From Hydrogenophaga sp. (GTDB taxonomy: Bacteria; Pseudomonadota; Gammaproteobacteria; Burkholderiales; Burkholderiaceae_C), in assembly GCA_011391495.1 (NCBI GenBank), contig JAABQK010000001.1, forward strand, positions 1-64,000: a stretch of DNA of 64,000 nucleotides, given 5' to 3'. Within the stretch, counting starts at the first letter, position 1, and each line of letters starts with the position of its first letter. The translations under genes and the position numbers were made by a program. Shown here piece by piece: positions 17,642 through 26,301 of this stretch. Under the pieces are notes generated by a model. The model was not told the origin of the DNA and did no database searches. It was given only the letters and a program-made list of their open reading frames with translations.

Positions 17642-20600
17642 ATGGAAACGCTTTTGCCCCGGATCGATGGCGGTGATCCGCCAGCAAGACTTGAGATCGC
17701 CCTGCTGGGTCGATTCGAGGCGAGCGTCGAAGGCATGGCCATCGCCGCAGACCGCTGGCCCAGCCTGCGCGCCACCCACCTGGTGCAGATGCTCAGCCTG
17801 CAGCCGGGCCACCGCATCTCGCGTGATCTCGCCATCGACGCCTTGTGGCCGCAGCTGGACCAGGAGGCTGGCGCCGCCAACTTGCGCAAGGCCATGCACC
17901 ATGGCCGTCAGGCGCTGGGTCGACACGACGCCATCACCCTGCAGGCCGGCGAGTTGATGCTCTGGTCTGAGCGCCCCGTGGTGGTCGACACCGTTACCTT
18001 CGAGGCCCGCGCGTCGGTGGCCTTGCGCCATCGTGACCCGGCCGAATGCGCGGACGTGGCCGGCGCTTATGGCGGCGACTTGCTGCCGGGCGCCCGCTAC
18101 GAGGCCTGGACCGAGCCCCACCGCGAACGCCTGCGCGCGCTCTACCTGGATCTGCTGCGCACCAGCGCCCAGTGGGAGCGCCTGGCCCAGCACGAGCCGA
18201 CCGACGAAGCCGCGCATCGGGCTCTGATGCAGCGCGAACTGGAAGCCGGCAACCGCGCCGCCGCATTGCGCTGGTACAGCCGCCTGCGCGAGTCGCTGCA
18301 ACAGTCCCTGGGTGTGACGCCCGACCCGCGCACCGAGGCGGTATACGAGCGCTGCGTGGCCGGCCTGCAAGCCGTGGGACCGCCCTTCGTGGGGCGCTCG
18401 CAGGCGCTGGGCCAGGTGACGGCCTGGCTTGGCATGCCGGTCGGCAAACGACCCGGCGGCGTCGTGTTGCGCGGGCCTGCCGGTGTCGGCAAGAGCGCGC
18501 TGTGCACCGAGATCTGCGCCCAGGCGCGCCGCCGGGGCTGGACGGTTCTGCGGCTGGACGCCGCAGACACTGGCCGAGCCTATGGCGCCATGGCATCGAT
18601 TGCCGAACGCCTGATGCTTGAAGACCGCAGCGTGCTCGACCGAATCGGCGCACCGGCCCGCGCTGTGTTGGCCTTGCTGAGCCCACTGGCCGTGCCCGCC
18701 AACGAGGCGCAGGGACCGCTGGGGCGGCATCAGGTGGTCGGTGCTGTTCGTCGCCTGTTGCTGGCGGCCGCGCCCGACACCGATCTCTTGTTGCAGGTGG
18801 ACGACGCCCACCTGATCGACGACGCCGATGTTGAGGTGCTGGTGCAGCTGGCCATGGCGGGTGGGCCGCTGTGCCTGCTCATCGCCACCCGGCCGGTCGC
18901 CGCGACCACTGCGCTGGGGCGTGGCGTGGCGCGGCTGCAGCGCGCTGGCGTGTTGCGCCCGCTCGATCTGGAGCCGATGGACGCCGAAGAAAGCCGCCGC
19001 CTGGTGACCCTTGCGCTCCCCGCTCCCTTACCCGACGTTGAGGTGGATCGCATTGTGCAGGCCGCCGACGGCAACCCGTTCGCTGCCATCGAGCTGGCGC
19101 GCTGTTCGGGGGGCGACGGCAAGCGCTTGCCCGGCAATGTTGCCGAGGCCATCACCGAGCGGCTGTGCGATGTGCCATCGGACGCACTGGCGCTGCTGCG
19201 CTGGCTGGCATTGAGCGGCGGCGAATGGAGCGTTCGCACGGTGGAGGCTCTTGCCACGATGGCGCTGGTGCCTACCTATGCCGCGCTCGACCGCGCGCTG
19301 GACGCCAGGGTCTTGGTGTTCGCGGGCGGCCGCTACCGTTTCCGCCACGAACTGGTGCGCCAGGCGCTGCTGGACCAGGTGCCGCCCCACCACCGTCTGA
19401 AGATGCACCGCGAGATCGCCGCTCAGCTGGCCGACATGGACGCGGTACCGGCCAACATCGCCCGCCACTGGCTGGAAGGCGGTCGGCCGAGCGACGCCAT
19501 GCCCTGGCTGATGGCCGCCGCACGCGACGCCGCGCGCCTCGCGGCCTTCAGCGATGCTTTGCGTCACCTCGCCCCGGTGCTCGCGTTCCAGCCTGGCCAT
19601 GCCGAAGCACTGCGCCTGCGCGCCGAAGCGCTGGACGCCATGGGCGACCCGGGCGCCATGGCGGCATACCGACTGGCGGCCCAAGCCGCGGGCGAGCCGG
19701 ACAGCCACAACCTGCTCGCCAAGGCCGCGCTGGCCCAGGTGAAACAAGGCGATCCCAAGGGAGCGCTGGAAGCGCTGCAAGGCGTATTGCCCACGTCCGT
19801 GGACGGTCGCCTGAGCGAAGCCCTTGCCTACGCAGGCGCGGCCGCGCTCGGTGCCGCCGACCCTGCCATGGGAACCGCCAAAGCCGCTGTGGCGCGCCGG
19901 CTGGCGCTGGAATCAGGCGACACCGCGTCACTGGTGATTGCCTCCTGGGCACAAGCGGCCGCAGCGCATGCGCGCGGCGAACTGCACCGCAGCGTGTGGG
20001 CCGATTTGCAGGAAACCAGCCACGTGCCGCACCTGGCCCTGCGTGTGTTCGACGGCCACTTGTGCATCACGCAGCGCTTCCTGTACGGTGCACGGCCGTA
20101 TGCCGAAGTGATCGAATTTGCTGATGCACTGGCCACCGAAGCCCAGCGCCTGGGAGCTGCTCGCGGTCATGCATTTGGCATCACCCTGCGCGGCGAGGCC
20201 GAGTGGCTGGCCGGCGATCTGGTGGCGGCGCGCGAGCACTTGCGCGAAGGCACCCGCCTGCACCGGACCATCGGAGGCTCGGTGGGCGAAGCCTTGTCGT
20301 TGCAGCGCTTGGCCGAGGTGTCGCTGCACGAAGGTCGGCGCGACGAAGCCCGCGCGCTCATCGATGAAGCGCTCGATGTGGCACGCCAGACGGACATCGG
20401 TTTTCATCTGATGGATCGCATTTACGGTACCCGCATCAACCTGCACCAGGACGATCCCGCCGCCGCGCTGTACGTGATGGAAGACGCCAGCGAATCGGTG
20501 CGCGGCCCACTGGAAACCTGTCCTGGCTGCCGCATCACCTTTGCCGTTCCGGCGGCGATTGCGGCGGCGCGCGCAGGCGAACTGGACTTGGCCGACAAGC

Positions 20601-20833
20601 ATGAGGAACAGTGTGCCTATCTCGCCAATGTGGTCATGCGGCTGCCCGCGTGGTACGCGGCGCACGAAGAGGTGAAGGGCCACATCGCTGCCGCACGGAC
20701 CCCACGCACCGATGAGGCGGTGAGCCAATTTTCGGCGGCTGCAGCCCGCTTCAGACAGGCTGGGCAGCCACTGGACGCTCAGCGTTGTGAGCGGCTCGCG
20801 ATAGACGCCATGCGCGGCAATAGCTTGCGTTGA
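17642..20833 (+). CDS. Large transcriptional regulator: BTAD, AAA ATPase and TPR domains
   Basis: A 1063-residue regulator of the AfsR/MalT-like class. The N-terminus (about 15-240) has an OmpR-type winged helix (LGRFEASVEG onward) and a bacterial transcriptional activation domain (YGGDLLPGARYEAW). An AAA/STAND ATPase follows, with Walker A GPAGVGKS near 277-284 and a Walker B-like LLLQVDDAH. The C-terminal half is helical repeat (TPR-like). I chose the ATG at 17642, just before the conserved winged-helix segment; it lacks a strong ribosome site. It is divergent from the small protein and globin, 131 bases apart, so it may control them. The ligand is unknown. Confidence 0.85.
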   Translation: METLLPRIDGGDPPARLEIALLGRFEASVEGMAIAADRWPSLRATHLVQMLSLQPGHRISRDLAIDALWPQLDQEAGAANLRKAMHHGRQALGRHDAITLQAGELMLWSERPVVVDTVTFEARASVALRHRDPAECADVAGAYGGDLLPGARYEAWTEPHRERLRALYLDLLRTSAQWERLAQHEPTDEAAHRALMQRELEAGNRAAALRWYSRLRESLQQSLGVTPDPRTEAVYERCVAGLQAVGPPFVGRSQALGQVTAWLGMPVGKRPGGVVLRGPAGVGKSALCTEICAQARRRGWTVLRLDAADTGRAYGAMASIAERLMLEDRSVLDRIGAPARAVLALLSPLAVPANEAQGPLGRHQVVGAVRRLLLAAAPDTDLLLQVDDAHLIDDADVEVLVQLAMAGGPLCLLIATRPVAATTALGRGVARLQRAGVLRPLDLEPMDAEESRRLVTLALPAPLPDVEVDRIVQAADGNPFAAIELARCSGGDGKRLPGNVAEAITERLCDVPSDALALLRWLALSGGEWSVRTVEALATMALVPTYAALDRALDARVLVFAGGRYRFRHELVRQALLDQVPPHHRLKMHREIAAQLADMDAVPANIARHWLEGGRPSDAMPWLMAAARDAARLAAFSDALRHLAPVLAFQPGHAEALRLRAEALDAMGDPGAMAAYRLAAQAAGEPDSHNLLAKAALAQVKQGDPKGALEALQGVLPTSVDGRLSEALAYAGAAALGAADPAMGTAKAAVARRLALESGDTASLVIASWAQAAAAHARGELHRSVWADLQETSHVPHLALRVFDGHLCITQRFLYGARPYAEVIEFADALATEAQRLGAARGHAFGITLRGEAEWLAGDLVAAREHLREGTRLHRTIGGSVGEALSLQRLAEVSLHEGRRDEARALIDEALDVARQTDIGFHLMDRIYGTRINLHQDDPAAALYVMEDASESVRGPLETCPGCRITFAVPAAIAAARAGELDLADKHEEQCAYLANVVMRLPAWYAAHEEVKGHIAAARTPRTDEAVSQFSAAAARFRQAGQPLDAQRCERLAIDAMRGNSLR

Positions 20834-21117
20834 ACGGATCTGACCTGCCATCGAGCCAATTCTCAGGCGACTACAAATAGACAGACTTGGTGCTCACGCG
20901 GCTGAAGGTTGTGTCTGAGCTCTTAAAGTGCAGCCGATGGCAACCGGCTGGTGACGCCATAGAGCGGTCGCTGCCGCCAGGACTTCGACCGGCCGGAGCG
21001 GGTCGTCTGCTGCCAGTTGCACGTCTCGCCAGTCTCAGTGTCGTCAATGTTCGGCCAGGTCTCGACATCACGTACCCTTGGAAGCTTCCGGCCGATGCCC
21101 GTCAACATTTCACACCC
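20834..21117. other. 284-base gap with a possible degenerate repeat
   Basis: I see no convincing gene here. The open frame of the ankyrin gene extends upstream through it, but without a start site or ankyrin similarity. The part from 20975 to 21030 is loosely like one near 16590-16660. No terminator with a T run follows the BTAD gene. Confidence 0.35.
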
Positions 21118-21537
21118 ATGACCTCCTGGAAACTCCAGCAAATGATCAAGGCCTCCGGCTGGCCGCTGGCGCCGGAGCATCTTGCCCCCGGCGCCGATTT
21201 CAACGCCCGGCTGGACGGCGGGCTGGTGCCGCTGCACTGGGCCTGCCGGGCGGGCAAGGCCGGGGTGGTGAAGCACATGATTCAGCACGGTGCCAACGTG
21301 ATGGACGCCTCCGACGACGGGCAGACACCGCTGGCCATGGCGGTTCAATCGGGCAGTTTCCAGACGGTGATGCTGCTGGTCGACCGGCTCAAGGCCCTGG
21401 CCGCGCCGCCGCCCGCCGAAGCGCTGCGCAGACAGATGACCGATGCCTTCAGCCAGGGCCACACGGACGCGAAGAACCGCCTGCAGCAGACGCTGAAAGA
21501 CTGGGACCGCATCGCCCGGAAGCCGCGGCAAGCCTGA
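21118..21537 (+). CDS. Ankyrin-repeat protein
   Basis: A 139-residue cytosolic protein with about two ankyrin repeats. The repeat hallmarks are visible as GLVPLHWACRAGKAGVVKHM followed by a GANV turn, then DDGQTPLAMAVQSGSFQTV. The N-terminus (MTSWKLQQMIKASGWPL) resembles a family of small ankyrin proteins of Burkholderiales. Ankyrin repeats bind proteins; no partner is evident. The ATG at 21118 is preferred because the upstream open frame has no ankyrin pattern. Confidence 0.75.
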   Translation: MTSWKLQQMIKASGWPLAPEHLAPGADFNARLDGGLVPLHWACRAGKAGVVKHMIQHGANVMDASDDGQTPLAMAVQSGSFQTVMLLVDRLKALAAPPPAEALRRQMTDAFSQGHTDAKNRLQQTLKDWDRIARKPRQA

Positions 21538-21736
21538 GCCCGGTACGGTGGCGGTCTGATCCCCTTGACCTGGATCAACGGGTTTGGGCCGTGCCGCATA
21601 AAAATGGCGGGGGCGCCGGTATGTCCAGGATGGTGGTTTTCAGGAATCCGTCTGCCACCGGCCGATGCAGCGTCGCACGCTGCTCCCTGTGCTGCCGAGC
21701 CCGTGCGCAGCAGACAACACCGTGGAAGGAACGACG

Positions 21737-22846
21737 ATGAACCGGCTCACACGCAGGCAGTTGCTGGCTGCCACGCCTGGGGTGCTCGGTGGCGCCGCAG
21801 GGTTCGGGGCCAGCCCTTTGGCCTGGGCCGCCGAGAGTTACGAAGCGGCTGCTGCTCGCATCTGGCGGACGGGCCCCTTGCAGGGCCTCTCGGGTGCCGC
21901 GCTGGGCCAGGAGCTGGTGCGCTACGCGACCCTGGCGCCGTCCAGCCACAACACGCAGTGCTGGAAGTTCGCGTTGGACGGACAGGGCATCACCATCCTG
22001 CCCGACCTGTCGCGCCGCTGCCCGGTGGTGGACCCGGACGACCACCACCTCTTCGTCTCGCTGGGCTGTGCCGCCGAGAACCTGGTGCAGGCGGCACAGG
22101 CCTTGGGTCTGGCGGGCGAGGTGCGCTTCGATGCGGCGCGCGACGCCGTGGTGGTCAGGCTGTCGCCCACGCCCGCCGTCATCACCCCGCTGTTCAAGGC
22201 GATCCCCGAGCGGCAGTCGACGCGTGGCGAGTACGACGGCAAACCCCTGAGCACCCAGGACCTGGCCCTGCTTGAGCGCGCGGGCAGCAGCGAGCGGGTG
22301 CGCCTGCTCCTGCTCACCGGCAAGACCGCCATCGACCAGGTGCTGGACTTCGTCGTGCAGGGCAACACCGCGCAGCTGAACGACAAGGCTTTCGTCAAGG
22401 AGCTGAAGTCCTGGATCCGCTTCAGCGCGTCGGACGCGGTGGAGCGGGGCGACGGCCTGTTTGCCAAGTCGTCGGGCAACCCCGCGGTCCCGTCCTGGCT
22501 GGGCAAGCTCATGTTCGACTTCGTGGTCACGGCCGGGTCGGAGAACGAGAAATACACCCGGCAGCTGCGCAGCTCGGCCGGCGTGGCGGTGTTCGTGGCC
22601 GCGCAGGAGGACAAGGCCCACTGGGTGGACGTCGGGCGTGCCTTTGAGCGCTTCGCGCTTCAGGGGACCGTGATGGGCGTTCGCAATGCGCATGTGAACA
22701 TGCCGGTCGAGCTGGCGACCTTGCGGCCCCGGTTCGCCAGCGCACTCGGCCTGGGGGCCATGCGGCCGGACCTGGTGGTCCGCTTCGGGCGCGGGCCGAC
22801 CCTGCCCGCATCGCTGCGCCGGCCGGTGCAGGCGGTGCTGGTGTGA
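21737..22846 (+). CDS. Tat-exported nitroreductase-like protein (Acg family)
   Basis: A 369-residue protein of the FMN nitroreductase superfamily, Acg branch. It starts with a twin-arginine signal (LTRRQLLAATPGVLGGAAG), so it is probably exported folded with its cofactor. The segment LAPSSHNTQCWKF is the typical FMN-contact region, and RQSTRGEYD is a second conserved block. The ATG at 21737 has GGAAGGA upstream and gives the Tat signal; an upstream ATG at 21665 breaks it. The alpha/beta hydrolase follows by 10 bases. The substrate is unknown. Confidence 0.82.
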   Translation: MNRLTRRQLLAATPGVLGGAAGFGASPLAWAAESYEAAAARIWRTGPLQGLSGAALGQELVRYATLAPSSHNTQCWKFALDGQGITILPDLSRRCPVVDPDDHHLFVSLGCAAENLVQAAQALGLAGEVRFDAARDAVVVRLSPTPAVITPLFKAIPERQSTRGEYDGKPLSTQDLALLERAGSSERVRLLLLTGKTAIDQVLDFVVQGNTAQLNDKAFVKELKSWIRFSASDAVERGDGLFAKSSGNPAVPSWLGKLMFDFVVTAGSENEKYTRQLRSSAGVAVFVAAQEDKAHWVDVGRAFERFALQGTVMGVRNAHVNMPVELATLRPRFASALGLGAMRPDLVVRFGRGPTLPASLRRPVQAVLV

Positions 22847-22856
22847 GGTGACCGTC

Positions 22857-23825
22857 ATGGGGCAGGCCACCGTCATGGGCTTCGGTGTCCTGGGCCTGCT
22901 GGCCGCCGCCGGGTGGGTGGGCTGGCACTTCCAGCACGACATCGAACGGGCCGCGGCGCGGGCATCGGCGGGCAGCCGGGTGGTGGACACGCGCTGCGGT
23001 GCGATCGAGGTCGAGGAAGCCGGCACTGGCATCCCGCTGTTGATGGTTCACGGCAGCGGCGGCGGGCACGACCAGGGCATGGCCTGGGCGCGACCGCTGG
23101 TGGGGGAAGGCGTGCGCGTGATCGCCATGTCGCGCTTCGGCTACCTGCGCACACCCCGGCCTGCCGACGCCTCGCCCGAGGCGCAGGCCGATGCCCATGC
23201 GTGCCTGCTCGATGCGCTCGGCATCGGGCGAGCGGCCGTGATGGGCGTCTCCGCGGGTGGCCCGTCGGCGATGCAGCTGGCGATCCGGCATCCCGAGCGC
23301 GTCAGCGCGCTGGCGCTGGTGGTGCCGATTACCTACATGCCCGGCGATCGGGTGCCGACCGTGCCACCGGTGTCCGACGCGAAGGACGCGATGCTGCTGC
23401 GCCTGCTGGGCTCGGACTTCCTGTTCTGGTCGGCGCTGCATGTGGCGCGGAATCGGGTGATCCGGCACGTGCTGGCCACGCTGCCCGGGCAGGTGGCTTC
23501 GGCCAGCGACGCCGAGCGCCAGCGCGTGAACGACCTGGCGGAACGCATCCTGCCGGTGTCCGCCCGCGCTGCCGGGCTGCGCGATGACACGCGGCTGGGC
23601 AAGGGGCTCAAGCCCTATGCGCTGGCTGCCATCCAGGCGCCCACGCTCGTGGTCAGCGCACGCGATGATGGCTTCGGCACCTACGCGCCCGCCGAGTACA
23701 CAGCCAGCCAGATCGCTGGCGCGAAGTTTCTCGGTTTCGAGCGGGGTGGCCACCTGCTGGTGGGGCATGACGAGACCGTGCGCGCCGCCGTTCTGTCACT
23801 GCTGCGCTCGACCGACCCGCCATGA
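22857..23825 (+). CDS. Alpha/beta hydrolase with N-terminal membrane anchor
   Basis: A 322-residue serine hydrolase. One hydrophobic segment lies at about 5-22, then an alpha/beta fold with the oxyanion stretch VHGSGGGHDQG, nucleophile Ser in GVSAGGPSAM, an acid probably in VSARDDGFG and His in RGGHLLVGH. The ATG at 22857 has GAGGTG 4 bases upstream; a GTG at 22848 is possible. It is probably co-transcribed with the nitroreductase. The substrate is unknown. Confidence 0.85.
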   Translation: MGQATVMGFGVLGLLAAAGWVGWHFQHDIERAAARASAGSRVVDTRCGAIEVEEAGTGIPLLMVHGSGGGHDQGMAWARPLVGEGVRVIAMSRFGYLRTPRPADASPEAQADAHACLLDALGIGRAAVMGVSAGGPSAMQLAIRHPERVSALALVVPITYMPGDRVPTVPPVSDAKDAMLLRLLGSDFLFWSALHVARNRVIRHVLATLPGQVASASDAERQRVNDLAERILPVSARAAGLRDDTRLGKGLKPYALAAIQAPTLVVSARDDGFGTYAPAEYTASQIAGAKFLGFERGGHLLVGHDETVRAAVLSLLRSTDPP

Positions 23826-23877
23826 ACCCCGCCGACGCATCCCCGGCATCCCTTTGCCTGCAGCGCCTGCAGGCCAC

Positions 23878-23922
23878 CGAGACCCATCACGCGGCTACTG
23901 CGGTGGCAGGGTGTGGGTCTCG
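23878..23922. terminator. Inverted repeat between convergent genes
   Basis: CGAGACCCA at 23878-23886 pairs perfectly with TGGGTCTCG at 23914-23922, with a 27-base loop. It lies between the stop of the hydrolase (plus strand) and the stop of the unknown gene (minus strand), where a bidirectional terminator would be expected. No T run follows, so a factor-dependent or processing role is possible. Confidence 0.4.
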
Positions 23923-23973
23923 AACGCCAGCCCGGGACCGAGCCCGGTCATGCGGGTCCTGGTGCGGGGCCTG

Positions 23974-24732
23974 TCAGTCGGCCCACTCCAGCGCCAGCCA
24001 CTCCCCCGCGAGGTGAGCGCCAGCCACCTGCACCCGGCTGCCGTCCAGGCGCTGCAGCTGGCAGGGCAGAGCCTGCCCCTCCCTGGCGGGCAGGGTGGAA
24101 CGCTCCACGGTCCACAGGCCCTGGTCCAGCAGGCCGAAGCTGATCTCGAAGTCGAGCAGGGCCGCGGCATCGGCCGGATGGCGCTGCACCAGGTCGGCCA
24201 GTGTCTCGTCCGGCGCCAGGTCAGACGGCCAGGCCGCGGTGCGCGGGCGCAGGTGCATGAGGTACTGACCCGCCAGCAGCAGGCGCTCGGCCGTGGGCTG
24301 GCAGTGTGCATCGACGCGCGCGAGCGCTATGCGCCGGCCGAGCGAGGCGGGCAGGCGTTCCCACACTTCCAGGTACTGGCCGTGGATGCCGGTCTCGATG
24401 ACGCGCTCGCTGGTTTCGAACACCATGTGGCCGGCGTCGGGGGTGCTGCGCGGGGGCTGGAAGTCGATGCGGCGTTGCCAGGTGCAGACCTCGGGCTGGT
24501 CGGGGTCGGGCCGGGTGATGGTGGTGACGCCGCCAAAGCCCTGCTGCAGCGCCAGGCCTTCGGGCGTGTGGCGGTCGGCGCCGGGCGGCACGCGCAGGTC
24601 GCCGTGCCAGCGGCCGGTCTGCAGCCAGCGCACCCAGGTGCGGGTGTCGCGGCCTTCGGGCGTTTCCAGCAGGGTGCGCGCCCACACGCCCTGGTAGCGG
24701 CCTGAAACCGTTTCGATCGGTGGCGGGCTCAT
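23974..24732 (-). CDS. Conserved protein of unknown function, last gene of guanidine locus 2
   Basis: A 252-residue soluble protein that I cannot assign. It has no signal peptide or membrane segment. The sequence is rich in Trp and beta-type alternation (GRYQGVWARTLLETP, TWVRWLQTGRWHGDLRVP, FGGVTTI, CTWQRRIDFQPP), which suggests a beta-barrel or lipocalin-like fold. It starts 61 bases after the metallo-beta-lactamase and runs in the same direction, so it is probably part of the riboswitch-led cluster. A binding or isomerase role is possible but not shown. Confidence 0.65.
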   Translation of the reverse strand: MSPPPIETVSGRYQGVWARTLLETPEGRDTRTWVRWLQTGRWHGDLRVPPGADRHTPEGLALQQGFGGVTTITRPDPDQPEVCTWQRRIDFQPPRSTPDAGHMVFETSERVIETGIHGQYLEVWERLPASLGRRIALARVDAHCQPTAERLLLAGQYLMHLRPRTAAWPSDLAPDETLADLVQRHPADAAALLDFEISFGLLDQGLWTVERSTLPAREGQALPCQLQRLDGSRVQVAGAHLAGEWLALEWAD

Positions 24733-24793
24733 CGGAGTACCTTGCCCTGCGGGCTGCGGCGCGAGCTGGCTTGGGAGCGGACCGGCGCTGCGC

Positions 24794-25600
24794 TCATGCG
24801 ATGGCCTGCGGAAAAGCGGGCAGGCGGCGGTAGAAGGCCATGTCGTGGTTGGGCCAGAGCTGTGCCCCGGTTTCCCGGGCCAGGCGTTTCAGCTTGCGGA
24901 TGCTGTCAATGGCGAGCTGTTCCTGGTCCTGCCAGAGGCCGCCGGGCGCCACCTCGTCGTCGATGTTCTCCTGCAGGTCGGCCGCGTCGCCGGCCAGCAG
25001 CACGGGCGGCCCCTTGGGCAGTTCGATCAGCATGGACATGTGGCCCGCGGTGTGGCCGGGCGTGGCCACGGCCGTCACGCCGGGCAGCACGCTGTATTCG
25101 CCGCGCCGCAGGCGGAACTGCAGCGGCGCGCCGGCGTCGTCGGTCAGGTCGTCGGGGAACACGGCGCCGTCCTGTCCGCTGGAGGCGGCGTCCCACTCGT
25201 CCTGCTGTACATGGATTTCGGCGCCGCAGCCACAGCGGCGCAGCTCTTTCAGGCCGCCCGCGTGGTCGAAGTGCAGGTGGCCGATGAAGATGAGGTCCAC
25301 GTCGGCCGGGGTGAGGCCCAGGCGCGCCAGGTGGTGGGGAATGCGCTGCTCCTCGCGCATGTCGGGCGCGCCCATGGCGAAGCTGGCAGGGTCGTAGTGG
25401 CGCGCGCGCAGGGCCGGGTCGCTGATCTTGCGGTGGTCGCAGCCCACGTCGTACAGGATGCGGCCCTGCTTCGTTTCAACGAGGTAGGCCAGGATGGGCG
25501 CTTCGATGATCTCGCCCTGCCCACGCCGGTAGGTGGAGATGCTCTTGTCGTAGCGGTGGGTGGCGGTGAGCAGCGGCCAGAGGCGGGTGGCTTGGGTCAT
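24794..25600 (-). CDS. Metallo-beta-lactamase fold hydrolase, lactonase type (AttM/AiiB-like)
   Basis: A 268-residue zinc hydrolase of the N-acyl homoserine lactonase family. The metal motif HLHFDH is complete, with further ligands in PGHTAGH, LAGDAAD and the C-terminal WPNHD. There is no signal peptide, so it is cytosolic. It lies 15 bases downstream of the cysteine hydrolase, in a cluster of amide and ring hydrolases. Hydrolysis of a lactone or cyclic intermediate of the catabolic route fits better than quorum quenching, but this is inference. Confidence 0.85.
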   Translation of the reverse strand: MTQATRLWPLLTATHRYDKSISTYRRGQGEIIEAPILAYLVETKQGRILYDVGCDHRKISDPALRARHYDPASFAMGAPDMREEQRIPHHLARLGLTPADVDLIFIGHLHFDHAGGLKELRRCGCGAEIHVQQDEWDAASSGQDGAVFPDDLTDDAGAPLQFRLRRGEYSVLPGVTAVATPGHTAGHMSMLIELPKGPPVLLAGDAADLQENIDDEVAPGGLWQDQEQLAIDSIRKLKRLARETGAQLWPNHDMAFYRRLPAFPQAIA

Positions 25601-25615
25601 GGGTCGGGTTCGGGT

Positions 25616-26296
25616 TCAGGTTCCGGTGGATGCCGGTGCGCGGGCCAGCAGGGCCAGGTCTTCCACGCATTCGGCGGTGCTGCACACGCGGCCGAAGAGG
25701 CCGCCTTCCACGCCGATCATGGCCAGTGCCGGGGCCTGCAGTTCGGGCTGGCTGGCGGCGGTGGCGTCGCCCACGGTGGTGCAGGCGTAGCCGCGGTCCA
25801 CCGCCTCGCGCAGGGTGGAGTGCACGCAGACCTCGGTGGTGACGCCGCAGAGGATGAGCCGCTGCACGCCGTGGCGCGCGAGCACGCTGCCCAGGCGCGT
25901 GAGGTGGAAGGCGCCGTAGCCGGGCTTGTCGATCACCTCTTCGCACAGCAGGGGGCGCAGCGCAGGCACGAAATCGTGACCCTGTTCGCCGCGCACCAGC
26001 AGCCGCCCGAGCGGGCCGTGGCTGCCGATGGGTGCACCGGCTGCCACGCTGCGCGCCAGCTTGGCGGGCGGGCAGTCGGACAGGTCGGGCAGGTGCCCTT
26101 CGCGGGTGTGCACCACCAGCAGGCCGGCGTTGCGCGCAGCCTGCAGCAACCGCTGCACCTGGCCCACCACCGCCTGCATGCGGCTGATGTCGATGCCGGC
26201 CTGGTGCGCGTAGCCGCCGGGGCTGCAGAAGTCGCGCTGCATGTCGATGACGAGCAGCGCGGTAGCCGCAGGGGACAAGGCGGTGTCGGCGGGCAT
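25616..26296 (-). CDS. Isochorismatase-like cysteine hydrolase, biuret/guanylurea hydrolase type
   Basis: A 226-residue amidohydrolase. The Asp-Lys-Cys triad is Asp19 (LLVIDMQRDF), Lys124 (VIDKPGYGAF) and Cys157 (GVTTEVCVHSTLREA). The spacing of 105 and 33 residues nearly equals that of biuret hydrolase (106 and 33, from memory). The loop HTREGHLPDLSDCPPAKL is also typical of the biuret/guanylurea hydrolase branch and not of isochorismatases. Such enzymes cleave biuret to allophanate or guanylurea to guanidine; either product would enter the first operon. The start is 5 bases after the creatininase stop. The exact substrate is open. Confidence 0.85.
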   Translation of the reverse strand: MPADTALSPAATALLVIDMQRDFCSPGGYAHQAGIDISRMQAVVGQVQRLLQAARNAGLLVVHTREGHLPDLSDCPPAKLARSVAAGAPIGSHGPLGRLLVRGEQGHDFVPALRPLLCEEVIDKPGYGAFHLTRLGSVLARHGVQRLILCGVTTEVCVHSTLREAVDRGYACTTVGDATAASQPELQAPALAMIGVEGGLFGRVCSTAECVEDLALLARAPASTGT

Positions 26297-26301
26297 GCTG
26301 C

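Noticed and set aside
23822-24016. 64-codon frame overlapping the hydrolase stop by ATGA
   Set aside because: The overlap looks tempting, but the sequence is Ser/Cys/Arg-rich, crosses the inverted repeat and runs into the end of the opposite gene.
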